A stretch of 33,931 nucleotides of DNA from an uncultured Chitinophagaceae bacterium (GCA_903907815.1 CAIVPM010000224.1:1-33931), one strand, 5' to 3'. Positions 10,601 to 17,272 are shown, counted from the first letter of the stretch. Made by a program: numbers and translations. Notes: generated by a model not told the origin, from the sequence alone.

Positions 10601-11245
10601 ACTGTTGCAACTTTTGATAATAACTATTCTAGATCAATTGGTGCTGAAGATGTTAAGAAACTAATGAATGGGGGAGAAAATATCTCTATCGTAGAAGCTA
10701 ACACTGATTTAAGTATCAATGGCATAGCATTACCTTCAATAGGAGATGAGATAGCCTTAAGAGTAGGAAATGTAACTGCTAATACTTCTTATCAACTGAA
10801 AGTAGATGCTTCTCAGCTCACAGCTCCTGGTATTCAGGCATTTATTAAAGATGCATTGTTGAATACAATAGTTCCTGCAGAAACAGTAGTGAACTTTACA
10901 CCTACTACCGATGCTAATACATACAAGAATCGTTTCAGTGTTGTATTTAAATCATCTAAAGTGGTACCTGTAACTACAGTTAAAGGAAATGTTAGCGTAT
11001 ATCCTAATCCTGTTATCAGCAAAACATTTACGCTGCAAACAGCAAATGTTGCTGCTGGTAAATACAATGTAGTAATAGTAAACAGTCTTGGTCAGGAAGT
11101 ATTCAATACTACCATCAATCATAAAGAAGGTTTAACAACAGAGACTGTCAAAATGAACAAGTCTTTTGCAGGTGGATTATATACAGTGGTTCTAAGAAGT
11201 ACAGAAGGCAAAGGCGATTATAACACTGAATTGATAGCTAAATAA
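1682..11245 (+). CDS. Giant T9SS-sorted adhesin-like surface protein, 3187 aa
   Basis: Predicted secreted cell-surface protein. Residues 1-43 form a signal peptide (hydrophobic TLPIVAFMMAMIVGLSG, ending LNAQ). Then come an N-terminal beta-domain (about 44-225) and two tandem FN3-like repeats (about 227-342 and 343-456) that share the motifs WTNPAC and SFTDAAN-AFDGGVV. Autotransporter-associated beta-strand-like repeats follow (about 460-960), then several Ig-like modules with QW and YYYC motifs (about 960-1580), a propeller-like region (about 1580-1930), a choice-of-anchor-like beta domain (about 1950-2050), a long beta-helix-like stretch (about 2050-2660) and a region beginning VERYIPQGKRNYRDLG. 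The C-terminal 85 residues are a type A T9SS sorting domain: VYPNP near 3105, GKYNVVIVNSLGQEVF, GGLYTVVL. The protein is rich in Thr, Ser, Gly and Ala and poor in charged residues. The small gene 27 bp downstream is probably co-transcribed. Surface export is well supported; the ligand is unknown. Confidence 0.93.
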   Translation: MSSFTPIKSIKSSKLFTGIKFRTLPIVAFMMAMIVGLSGLNAQILTFNFTGTAPSLNTPWTSTSSLNANLTLTTGVSLGAGVVGANTNNRVSTTGYNVNTTLATAITGNNYINFKITPAQGYNLSLAGKTIVFTVQSSGTGVTDCALLTSIDGFTTSNVIGSNGPSGVTSTTTLRNLTTTGITYTFGNGAQYSNITSTVEFRFYAYNASGSGGTFSLNACSLNGTLAACTPVAATGLSGTAGDTKSTVSWTNPACFSKVMLVANTNAFTSATPSGSSYTANSPSFTDAANTAFDGGVVLYYGTGNTVNLTGLTNGTSYNLKLFTQSVSGTWSSAATGTASPIACSSPTAVTGLSATNANAQSVLTWTNPACYDNIMVVASSSSFTSAAPSGTAYTAHSASFTDAANSAFDGGVVVFYGNATTATITGLTNGTTYNFKVYTVKGSTWNGTATASAAPYLPAYFWNGANPTSGSSVVSAGGTGTWNTANAWVQPTSTGTGANWADGNNAVFAGTAGTVTLDASKTTSGTYFNTPGYTLQAGATSTLTGPIYLNFNSGSAPYTLTVKPVTFTLTIPNSISSTGSNSGTLVLDGGSLGATNFAILSLTGASQSISTPVTVQSTGNTAGSGTVGLVVSATGTYNVTGNITNNANTYLLLGGTSGGTLTVSGQISSSTYGIMYANKTAGGGAAPLYLNHDNNYTGSTLINGGGTNGLVSLGTDGALPATTDVIMGYTSSNGGFLDINGHNPTINSISSANASATVGVTNGAAGTGTNTLTIAGSTTQTLAVPINNGATAKTALAITGAGTLTLSQASSFSGGLSISGGGKFQAGIASVFSGSPAINLDGGTYSTGATTGYSATTGSLNIGTNGGTISLGTASHTLTIASSTGNTWGAGNLTVNGWTRAANTATASAGKIVITSGGLTSTQLGKISFNGFSGHAIFNPAATTELIPDYVDGSNNTNFGTATYNPSSTAAALTVAATCNSAAISGTATYQWFSSPNSNGSSATNLGAGARTASYTPSVTNNTSSPITTYYYCVITYNNYTYTTPVSGAIIVNPAPAINISALSGASNLTYLLGNGPSAIASFTVSATYLTGGSGTITIDNGSSNALSYFELSTDYVAGSNPGTWAGTASISYSSATLATTTVYVRLAAGQAVNNSISETYLSVYGGGATTSQSGFLNGSVTSSTPPVITGQPSLLNSTSCNTGSAISLTVTPGTDATPAYQWWYNTSASTLGAQVLTANANGASYTPAITSQTVAGTAYYYYCTVTDTYSNLATSDFSGAITINAPIAAATVSIVASSTTICSGSNVTFTATPVNNGGSPSYQWSLFNGTSWVNVGTNSNTYSTTTLADQHQVKVTLTPTGGCLTSTADAISNTITETVPVTETASFSIAGNSVACISKSVTFTAAAPTATPSNTFDVGGAGATYDWYLNSVLQSGHTNTFTYTTGATATTDNVYAKLHTATGVCVSSNLVTSTNTVSVVVSAAIPSVTTTSTGVVLYPGFTSTFAATASGTGTLSYQWKNNGASITNNATNGNTATTANYTANATDLTNAASVTCTVTSSLGCSATATGITVSIPTPVAFTPGNIVVERVGDGVTNNAANAGRLFIDQFAPSGASQTAISSSPLPYSVGAYSTGSSSTTNFSLTTSANATSEGYMTLSADGKFLAVPGYNAPIATVSIATTTTSAPSTNYRAGGVVYGSGIATVPLAADFQSGNNLRSVVSDGTSFWFSGASGFYYFSNLYDNSAKTYGSVNTRTLKIYNGSIYGSSASGSNIGINFVDYLSNLGDNGTTAAMTLLTPVSPNNAPNANGFVMNPTGDVIYVADGTNGIMKFTYNGTAWSKAYVLNTTTCLGITGIFTGTNPVIYATSSSGAPSKLFSVTDAGNPGTATATSSNYTLLSTSASTCVYKGVALAPSASQTSIIYANTTYQGNNFGAGAFSNTYANSPTTSVASGNVNFFAIAGIFLNNPVVITPDAGFEVSLDPSFGTYYTNASPLSISAATFALTSTSSTQVVYVRFKPTTAGTTYSATNIKITSTGAAEIDIPVSGTSNAASDYYYVGTGDLSLTSSWTINSDLSAGTAPPTMSTTGITWHLTNTKNVSLTTAWSLGTNARIIVGDATHTFNLTVPSGNAITGGLGIEVTNASSLIWQDATSSPIFTVLDDGSTVNYAAATAQLIRTAAYSNLTLSGAGSKTFSGTYSISKTFNAGSATIATTGSSISFNGTAAQNIPGITYDALTVSNAAGATLTGTATAGNLTISTGTLYVPVNKSLTVTGTSVSLSAATSGLDIAGTFNNGVAGTTAATFTQAVGSSINCNYATTVYNHLANGGGIPKATWNATSLCNVTGITTTNPTSASFAQSFGKFTWNNSGQTTALNINTNSFGTQGLLDIEASGTSYFALAGGLSNTYTYSTNAITVNNAKFYTCVRSSSVTPTVSVNVTGNINVSGTATVDLANGTAAAAASTYATTLNAGGNIIVAATASFVAGTNSNTTNGAKIIFTKSGAQTYTNASATGKIDYIINTGSTVTLGANLTQSSSSTPNDYISNNGILNLGGYKLTCGNINNSTGNIAANNGSITFNGSTDNTVYFTTASSNVLGSLILSGSGTIKLGNNLGIATLLSIGTGTILDINGHNLTLKSTAAGTAEVDQVNGIIKDGTQASPYTATNVTVERYIPQGKRNYRDLGPSVANAGTVFANWQENGAGSPSATYGVYITGKTGTPGYAAYDPTTGFDYTTNGNNAPSLYSCVSGNWAAVTTATGGTKGISLDPFKGLRLLVRGSRNFNMGTNPANMLTATTLRATGSLVTGTVTFNAIGTGTVSTGGYTSTYGLTPQSAYVSGEGWSFVANPYACPVSWSSIINNAGTTGTNVGNFYCFLDPTYQNGGLQRYVTVQYTGSTIVTNLPAGVTAANLLNIQPGQGFWVYHTAATPKLVIREADKVVGGTQTTVFRTAKSNMLNASIWKDIDGVSTNVDETVATFDNNYSRSIGAEDVKKLMNGGENISIVEANTDLSINGIALPSIGDEIALRVGNVTANTSYQLKVDASQLTAPGIQAFIKDALLNTIVPAETVVNFTPTTDANTYKNRFSVVFKSSKVVPVTTVKGNVSVYPNPVISKTFTLQTANVAAGKYNVVIVNSLGQEVFNTTINHKEGLTTETVKMNKSFAGGLYTVVLRSTEGKGDYNTELIAK

Positions 11246-11272
11246 TAACTAACCTAAGTAAAAAGTAAAACA

Positions 11273-11545
11273 ATGAAAAAGATAATAAAAGTTACAGCTC
11301 TTTCACTAATGGTGTTAACACTAGCAATCAGCAAGGGTCATACTCAAGGTACTCCGGTTCCTGGTGGTGGTGGACCTGGTGTAAATGGCGGCGGCGGTTT
11401 TACACCTCCAAGTAATGGAGGTGGTGGAGATGGTGCTGTTCCATTCGATGGTGGTCTTAGTTTAATCTTATTAGCTGCCGGTGCTGGAGTAGGAGCAAAT
11501 AATAGAAAATCCATCACAACTATCAATAGAAATGTTAACAGATAA
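11273..11545 (+). CDS. Small secreted Gly/Pro-rich protein with PID-CTERM-like tail
   Basis: The product is 90 residues. Residues 1-25 are a signal peptide (MKKIIKVTALSLMVLTLAIS, ending GHTQ). Residues 26-55 are a low-complexity Gly/Pro linker (PVPGGGG, NGGGG, PSNGGGG). The C-terminus has PFDGG (57-61), a hydrophobic run LSLILLAAGAGVGA and a basic tail beginning NNRK. From memory, this matches the PID-CTERM type of putative sorting signal in Bacteroidota (usually P-I-D-G-G, here with Phe), a tripartite signal analogous to PEP-CTERM. No exosortase-like gene is in the window. The gene lies 27 bp after the adhesin and shares its terminator, so the two are probably one operon. The homology call is moderately sure; the role is unknown. 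Confidence 0.75.
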   Translation: MKKIIKVTALSLMVLTLAISKGHTQGTPVPGGGGPGVNGGGGFTPPSNGGGGDGAVPFDGGLSLILLAAGAGVGANNRKSITTINRNVNR

Positions 11546-11575
11546 TTAAATTGATTAATATTTTAATTAATTTAA

Positions 11576-11617
11576 AGAGTCTCCTGAAAACTAAAAATTC
11601 AGGAGACTCTTTGTTTT
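11576..11617 (+). terminator. Strong intrinsic terminator of the adhesin operon
   Basis: A perfect 13-bp stem (AGAGTCTCCTGAA at 11576-11588 pairing with 11598-11610) encloses a 9-nt loop and is followed by TTGTTTT. It lies 31 bp after the stop of the small PID-CTERM-like gene. Confidence 0.9.
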
Positions 11618-11809
11618 AGTAAATTAATCAATACATAATTCAGTTGTTATTATTTGTCTTACCCTTTAATATGATGATAAAAAGGATTGAATTGATAGAA
11701 ATGCTTGCGTTTTTTAATTATTTTAAAGGGGGATGTCAGGAGTTATTCTTCTTTCAATCGCTTTTAGGTTACTAACATTTGAAACTTTTTACCTTCAAAT
11801 TCTTTTAAC

Positions 11810-11843
11810 TTGTATGCAGATTATGTCCATTCCCCTATCTTTG
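11810..11843 (+). promoter_or_regulatory. Candidate secDF promoter (Bacteroidota type)
   Basis: TATCTTTG at 11836-11843 matches the TAnnTTTG -7 element of Bacteroidota. A TTG at 11810-11812 lies 23 bp upstream as a possible -33 element. The secDF ATG is 32 bp further down. This argues against a TTG start for secDF at 11810, because that codon would be part of the promoter. Confidence 0.6.
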
Positions 11844-11875
11844 CCGCTCTCAAAAAAAAGTTAAACAGTTTACAT

Positions 11876-14860
11876 ATGCAACTGAAAGGTTTAGTGCGCT
11901 TCTTCGCGATTGCCCTTATTCTAATTTGTCTGTACCAGTTATCCTTCACTTTATGGGTTCGTAATCACGAAAGTGCTATGAATGAAAAAGCGGTTAGTTG
12001 GGTTAAAAGTAATCATCCTACTGCAGATGAAAGTACAACAAAACAATTAGTAGAATCAAGGAAAAAACAACTTCTCGACAGTACATCTGACGACAAAATT
12101 GGTCCATTTGGCTTCACTTCTTACAAAAGTGCTAAAGACAAAGAATTGAATCTTGGTCTTGATTTGCAAGGTGGTATGAACGTTACCCTTGAGGTAGGTA
12201 TGGATGGTTTAATCAAGTCGTTGGCTGATTTTACCAAAGATCCTGCTTTCAATAAGGCTCTTGACAACGCTGTAGCTAAAAAAGCTAACAAAGGGGATGA
12301 TTTAATCACTTTGTTTGTAGCTGAATACAAGGCTGCTAATCCATCGGGTAATCTTGCACCTTTCTTTATTACCAAGAGTGGTACTAAAATAAAATATACT
12401 TCTACGGAACAAGAAGTAGTTACCTATTTACAAGAACAAGCTAAAACAGCTTTCAGTAATACATTACGTATTATGCGTACTCGTATTGATGGTTTTGGGG
12501 TTTCTTCTCCAAACATCAATCCTGATCCTGCTAAGGGTATTATCAACATTGAACTGGCTGGTGCTAACGATCCTGTAAGAGTAAGAAATTACTTACAGTC
12601 AACTGCCAACCTTCAGTTCTTTGAAGTTTACAACCTTGCTGATATCGGCGAAAAAATGAAAGAAGCAGATATCAGAGTACAGAAATACTTAAGTGGTATT
12701 GCTGTTGATTCTGCTAAAAAAGATTCTACTGGTAAAGCAGTTGCTGCTGTTACTAAAGATACTGCTAAACTTAAAAAGAACGAATACCCTATCTGGAAAA
12801 TATTACAACCTGTACAAGCTTATCAAAAAGCGGGCAAGTATGTATTCCCAGGTGCTTTAGGGTATATTCAATCTAAAGATACTGGTACTTTAAATAGTTA
12901 CTTACGTCTGGAGATTGTTAAAAACTTAATGCCTGCCAATTTAGTGTTCCTTTATGGTAAAGCTTCAGCCGGCGATGATCCTAAAACAAGAAACATTCTT
13001 AACCTTTATGCTATCAAAACATTGGACAACGGACAGGCTGAACTGGAAGGTGACCATGTAAAAGATGCACAACAGGATTATGATGGTTCAAACCCGGTTA
13101 TCCGTATGAATATGGATGGTCCTGGTACTGGTATCTGGGGTAGAATGACTACTAAGGCTGCTAACGAAAATCAAAAAGCTATCGCTATTGTATTGGATAA
13201 TGTGGTTTACTCTGCACCAAGTGTAGATGAGCCTATTACTACTGGTACTTCTCAGATCAGAGGTGGATTTACCATTAAAGAAGCGCAGGATTTATCAGAA
13301 ATATTACAGAGTGGTAAACTTCCTGCTCCTGCACGTATCGTTCAGGAACAAATAGTAGGGCCAACTTTAGGTAAAGCAGCTATCCATGGTGGTGCGCTTG
13401 CTTTCTTAATCTCTTTCTTAGTAATATTTGGTTTAATGTTGGTTTATTACAACACGGCTGGTTGGGTTGCTAATATTGCGTTAATACTCAACTTATTATT
13501 TACAGTAGGTATCCTTAGCTCCTTAAGCTTTACGCTTACAGCTGCGGGTATTGCCGGTCTGGTACTAACCATTGGTATGGCCGTGGATACTAACGTTATC
13601 ATCTTTGAGCGTATCAAGGAGGAATTAACCAAAGGTAAAACCTATCATAATGCAGTAACCGACGGTTACAAACGTTCTCTTGCTCCTGTATTGGATGCAC
13701 ACGTTACTACCTTTATGACTGCCGCTATCTTATTCTACTTCGGTTTAGGCCCTGTACTTGGTTTTGCTACTACTCAGATGATTGGTATCGTATTGTCTTT
13801 GTTCTGTGGTATCCTGGTATCTCGTTTGGTAACCGATTTCTACATGAATAAAAATCGTCACTTCGAATATTTTACTACGGTTTCTAAAAAGGTATTTAAA
13901 CAAGCAAGCTTCAAATTCATCGAGTATAGAAAGGTTGCATATGGTATCTCTATAGTAGTATTATTGTTGGGTGTTGGTTCATTCTTCAATGGTTTCGATC
14001 AGGGTGTGGAATTTGCAGGTGGTAGAAGCTATTCTATCAAATTTGGTAAAGATGTAAGCAAAGAAACAGAAGCAATCAGAGATGAGTTGAAACTTGTTTT
14101 TGCTGGAGAATCTCCAATTATTAAAACAGTTGGTACCGATGGTAATCAATTAGATATTACTACTGCTTATAAGATTAAGGAAACTGGTAAAAATGTAGAT
14201 TCTACTGTAGAAGCTGCTTTATATACGGGTCTTCAAAAGCATTTACCTGCAGGAACTTCTTATGCAGAATTCGATTCTAAATTCAAGGTAGGTTCTCAGA
14301 CTGTACAACCTTCTATCTCCGAAGATTTGAAAGCGGGTGCACAATGGGCTACTATCCTTTCTTTATTAGCTATCTGTTTCTACATATTCATCCGATTTAG
14401 AGACTGGCGTTATTCTATGGGAACAATTGTTTCCTTGTTGCATGACGTATTGGTAACATTGGCGGTGTTCTCTTTCGCAAGAAAGTTTGTACCATTCCCA
14501 ATGGAAATTGATCAGCACTTTATTGCTGCGGTTCTAACCGTAATTGGTTTCTCGATGAATGATACCGTAATTGTATTTGATAGAATTCGTGAGTATAGTG
14601 GTATTATGCGTGGTGCTGATAAAGGAACCATTATCAACAAAGCGATTAATGATACATTAAGCCGTACTATCATGACTTCATTAACGGTGTTCTTAACCCT
14701 GTTAATCCTGTTCATCTTTGGTGGTGAAGTAACAAGAGGTTTCTCTTTTGCAATGTTAATCGGGGTTATTACCGGTACTTATTCTTCTATCTTTGTGGCT
14801 GCTCCAATCCTGGTGGATTTTGGCAAAGACACTGCATTAGGATCTAAGGAAAAGAAATAA
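11876..14860 (+). CDS. secDF: Fused protein-export membrane protein SecDF
   Basis: Inner-membrane component of the Sec system that uses the proton gradient to complete protein translocation outside the SecYEG channel. With the ATG at 11876 the product is 994 residues. The first membrane helix is at about 6-27. The SecD motif LGLDLQGG is at 93-100, followed by a long periplasmic P1 domain and a block of membrane helices with GMAVDTNVIIFERIKEE. The SecF half starts with a new helix and GVEFAGGR near residue 710 and ends with GFSMNDTVIVFDRIRE plus membrane helices. Fusion of SecD and SecF is normal in Bacteroidota. The reading frame continues upstream to a TTG at 11810, but that codon lies in the promoter, and the sequence from MQLKGLVRFF onward looks like the family N-terminus. 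A strong terminator follows. Confidence 0.97.
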   Translation: MQLKGLVRFFAIALILICLYQLSFTLWVRNHESAMNEKAVSWVKSNHPTADESTTKQLVESRKKQLLDSTSDDKIGPFGFTSYKSAKDKELNLGLDLQGGMNVTLEVGMDGLIKSLADFTKDPAFNKALDNAVAKKANKGDDLITLFVAEYKAANPSGNLAPFFITKSGTKIKYTSTEQEVVTYLQEQAKTAFSNTLRIMRTRIDGFGVSSPNINPDPAKGIINIELAGANDPVRVRNYLQSTANLQFFEVYNLADIGEKMKEADIRVQKYLSGIAVDSAKKDSTGKAVAAVTKDTAKLKKNEYPIWKILQPVQAYQKAGKYVFPGALGYIQSKDTGTLNSYLRLEIVKNLMPANLVFLYGKASAGDDPKTRNILNLYAIKTLDNGQAELEGDHVKDAQQDYDGSNPVIRMNMDGPGTGIWGRMTTKAANENQKAIAIVLDNVVYSAPSVDEPITTGTSQIRGGFTIKEAQDLSEILQSGKLPAPARIVQEQIVGPTLGKAAIHGGALAFLISFLVIFGLMLVYYNTAGWVANIALILNLLFTVGILSSLSFTLTAAGIAGLVLTIGMAVDTNVIIFERIKEELTKGKTYHNAVTDGYKRSLAPVLDAHVTTFMTAAILFYFGLGPVLGFATTQMIGIVLSLFCGILVSRLVTDFYMNKNRHFEYFTTVSKKVFKQASFKFIEYRKVAYGISIVVLLLGVGSFFNGFDQGVEFAGGRSYSIKFGKDVSKETEAIRDELKLVFAGESPIIKTVGTDGNQLDITTAYKIKETGKNVDSTVEAALYTGLQKHLPAGTSYAEFDSKFKVGSQTVQPSISEDLKAGAQWATILSLLAICFYIFIRFRDWRYSMGTIVSLLHDVLVTLAVFSFARKFVPFPMEIDQHFIAAVLTVIGFSMNDTVIVFDRIREYSGIMRGADKGTIINKAINDTLSRTIMTSLTVFLTLLILFIFGGEVTRGFSFAMLIGVITGTYSSIFVAAPILVDFGKDTALGSKEKK

Positions 14861-14882
14861 TAAATACTTTTTTCAAAATAAT

Positions 14883-14916
14883 AAAGCACCTGCTACAATT
14901 GTAGTGGGTGCTTTTT
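14883..14916 (+). terminator. Intrinsic terminator after secDF
   Basis: AAAGCACC pairs with GGTGCTTT. The stem continues through two G-T pairs and C-G to an inner TAC/GTA with an AATT loop, about 14 bp in all, followed by a T-run. It starts 22 bp after the secDF stop. Confidence 0.9.
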
Positions 14917-15016
14917 GTTTACCCCCTTTTCAAACACAAGATTTAAATCTTTAGTTTTTCTTTTTTTAGTGTTTAGTTTTTATTCTAGTATTTTTTTTAC
15001 TTTTTATTTGATTTTG

Positions 15017-15120
15017 GGCGCGCCTGAAGGCCCGGCTATCCGGTTGTATCTTTTTGCCATATCAGATTCAAAAATTAATTACCCAAAAGGCAAAAAGGAT
15101 ACCCCTGCTATCCGTCGCGC
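15017..15120. repeat. REP-like palindromic element
   Basis: TATCTTTTTGCC (15047-15058) pairs with GGCAAAAAGGATA (15089-15101) with a single bulge. Outside it, GCGCG near 15019 can pair with CGCGC at 15116-15120. GCTATCCG occurs as a direct repeat at 15035 and 15107. The element is GC-richer than its surroundings. I recall very similar pieces (GCTATCCG plus a CTTTTTGCC/GGCAAAAAG hairpin) between genes in other Bacteroidota, so this is likely one copy of a dispersed repeat. A short open frame across it (14915-15163) is not a gene. Confidence 0.65.
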
Positions 15121-15647
15121 AATACCAAATACCTTCTGGTTTCTAATACCTTCTGGTTTTTAAAACCTTATAGGTATGCGCTCATCGTCAGACCAGCAAC
15201 CTATACTCCCAAAAAAGACCAACCCTGCTTTTTAATTGAGTAAGGTAGCTTGCAAAAAGAGCAACACAGATTTTTAAAAGAGCAGCATAGATGTTCGAAG
15301 AACCAAACCAGATTTTTTAGCGTATAAACCAGCTAATCAAATTACCAGCTGAAGTTTCTAATTTAAGCAGGTAGATAGTCAAATTACCACCTCAGATTAA
15401 GGAATCAAGAAATCATGATACATGTGAAAACATAGGATGTAGAAAATAAATCCATCCAGTTCAGGTAGAAATAGTTACAGGTAGAAAATGTTTTCCCTGA
15501 TGCAGAAAAAATATACGTAGAGATTTTTAAATAAATAATTTATGTAAAACAAAATATCAATACATGCAGAAGATATTTTAAGGCAGCTAATGAAAGTATT
15601 CTTATAAGTATTAAAAATATTCACCCTGCTCCAAAAGGAATTAGCAA

Positions 15648-15697
15648 TTGTTGGTGTTCTTAACCAACAATAAACTAAGCCACTTCTTCACCAACAA
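15648..15697 (+). promoter_or_regulatory. Two mutually exclusive hairpins
   Basis: TTGTTGGT at 15648-15655 can pair with ACCAACAA at 15663-15670 (8 bp, 7-nt loop). Alternatively, TTGTTGGTG (15648-15656) can pair with CACCAACAA at 15689-15697 (9 bp). The arrangement resembles an RNA switch, but no T-run or start codon is close, so any function is speculative. Confidence 0.25.
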
Positions 15698-15922
15698 TAC
15701 ACTAATAAACCAATATGTGCATTCACGGTGCTAAACTAATTGAGCGCTCTATCAAAACATCATTACATTTACATCCTGATTTCTAAGAAAAGAGTCCTAT
15801 CTGGATAAATTAAGGCATATCCCCAGCCTTTTTAAATCTTCTTACTTCTTTCTACTTACCAGTCTCAATAAAATGAAACGCTCTATCGGAGTGATGCATC
15901 ACTTATCGAAACGGCAACGAAA

Positions 15923-15955
15923 CACTTATCAGTAAGTGCAATACTTACCAGTAAG
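15923..15955. promoter_or_regulatory. Tandem small hairpins upstream of the 16025 gene
   Basis: CACTTA-TCAG-TAAGTG at 15923-15938 and CTTAC-CA-GTAAG at 15944-15955 are related dyads spaced one after the other, 70-100 bp before the next start codon. A half-site CACTTAT also occurs near 15899. They could be operator sites or hairpins in the leader. Confidence 0.3.
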
Positions 15956-16024
15956 CATTTATTCACAAGACGGTATTGCTTATGTCTTAACCGACAGCAT
16001 CTATCGTCAACAATATTTTTTGTT

Positions 16025-17149
16025 ATGGATAATAAACAAAGTAGAAGAATCAACATGTACACCTTAGTAGCAGCTTTCTTTCTAAAGTATGCTACTATTA
16101 TTGGTACCTACATTCCGTTGTTAGGACAAATTGTCTTTTTTACCGATCAGGAAAAAGAACTCCAGCTGCTCCTTAATCAACAAGGGTATGGTAGCAAAGG
16201 AAAAACACTTAGCAAAGAGTCTTTAAGAGCTGCTCTAATCGAACTCGTTCTATCAATGACGCATAAAGCAAAAGGTTGGGCACTGATTTCTAAAAATAAA
16301 GAAATGATAGAGATGTTCGATATTTATGCATCCGATTTCAAAGTCAAAGACAATGATTTTGTAACCTTCGTTCAAATAATAATGCAAAATATTACTTCAA
16401 ACATTACAGCATTAATACCGTACAATGTGCTTGCTGCAAATGTAACTGCGGCAAACACAATCCTTGCCGATTTCATGGAAGTAAAAGATAGCCCAAAACA
16501 GCAGATAGCGGTTACCAAAACTGCTACCGATGCCATCGTTAAACAAATTGTTATAATCGATAATACACTCACCATTATTGATGCATTATTAATAGGCGAA
16601 TTCTCCATGTCAAATCCCGAAATGGTCACAGAGTACAACAACGATCGTTTGGTAGCCAATAGCATTAGCCGTCATACAGCTGTCAAGGCGCATGTCTATT
16701 CCGATTTAGCTCACATGCATCCTCTTATGGATGCACAGGTAAGTATTGTTTCTTTAAACAGAACAGCACATACTTCTTTCGAAGGCGAAGCAGAAATTGT
16801 TCAGTTCGTAGGAGGTGCCTATACACTTAGTATTGTATCGCCTGGCTATGTTCAAACAAATATTCCATTCGCTATAGCCAGAGGTAAACATGTCGAATTC
16901 AATGTAGTGCTAAAGCCTACATTAATTCATGGCAAAGTAACCAATAAAGGCATTCCTGTAGCAGGCTATAATGTAAATATCGTAAATACCTTATTCTCAG
17001 TTATGACAGACGAAAATGGCGAATACAATATCTACATGGTACTCGATGGCGAAGGTGTTCTCGAAGCCAGCAACGAGGGTGGTGATAGTGTAAGTAAAAG
17101 CTTCACTATGGTCAATGGCCAGACACTCAAAATAGACATTGCATTCTAA
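16025..17149 (+). CDS. Protein of unknown function with carboxypeptidase-regulatory-like C-terminus
   Basis: The product is 374 residues. Residues 1-195 look mainly helical: a hydrophobic start (MYTLVAAFFLKYATIIGTYIPLLG), then EKELQLLLNQQ, RAALIELVLSMTHKAKGWAL and a long helical segment. Residues 205-374 look like two beta-sandwich modules of the carboxypeptidase regulatory type: DAQVSIVSLNRTAHTSFEGEAEI, then GKVTNKGIPVAGYNVNIV with TDENGEYNI. The modules usually carry a signal peptide in exported proteins, but none is clear here. From memory, Bacteroidota have families with a similar Arg/Ala/Leu-rich helical N-terminus and no assigned function. The gene stands alone between gene-free regions, with a terminator after it. 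The layout (helices then beta-sandwich) is loosely similar to the protein at 62-763. Gene confident, function unknown. Confidence 0.8.
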   Translation: MDNKQSRRINMYTLVAAFFLKYATIIGTYIPLLGQIVFFTDQEKELQLLLNQQGYGSKGKTLSKESLRAALIELVLSMTHKAKGWALISKNKEMIEMFDIYASDFKVKDNDFVTFVQIIMQNITSNITALIPYNVLAANVTAANTILADFMEVKDSPKQQIAVTKTATDAIVKQIVIIDNTLTIIDALLIGEFSMSNPEMVTEYNNDRLVANSISRHTAVKAHVYSDLAHMHPLMDAQVSIVSLNRTAHTSFEGEAEIVQFVGGAYTLSIVSPGYVQTNIPFAIARGKHVEFNVVLKPTLIHGKVTNKGIPVAGYNVNIVNTLFSVMTDENGEYNIYMVLDGEGVLEASNEGGDSVSKSFTMVNGQTLKIDIAF

Positions 17150-17217
17150 CTATTGTAGATATGCAATGCATTACGTATCTGCAATTTAATAACAAACTTT
17201 TCAAATAGCTACTAATT

Positions 17218-17250
17218 TAAACAGGTTGGTGTTTCACCAGCCTGTTTTGT
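17218..17250 (+). terminator. Intrinsic terminator after the 16025 gene
   Basis: AAACAGG (from 17219) pairs with CCTGTTT, the stem continues through a T-G pair and TGGT/ACCA, and the loop is GTTTC. A short T-run follows. It lies about 70 bp after the stop codon. Confidence 0.8.
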
Positions 17251-17272
17251 ATTATAGTATAGTTATTTAAAA

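Larger units (their letters stand above)
15164..16024. other. Gene-free, repeat-flecked intergenic region
   Basis: No gene is supportable in these 861 bases. There are degenerate direct repeats, for example AATCAAATTACCAGCT and AGTCAAATTACCACCT about 40 bp apart (15330-15400), and the 15663 and 15690 copies of ACCAACAATA. Competing hairpins lie at 15648-15697 and a tandem hairpin pair at 15923-15955. The stretch could be a decayed coding region or a long leader of the gene at 16025. I cannot choose between them. Confidence 0.4.

Noticed and set aside
11810-11875. TTG start of secDF at 11810
   Set aside because: The TTG forms part of the likely promoter, and the -7 element TATCTTTG lies inside the extension.
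14915-15163. 82-codon frame after secDF
   Set aside because: It begins in the terminator T-run and crosses the REP-like element. The peptide has no recognisable pattern.
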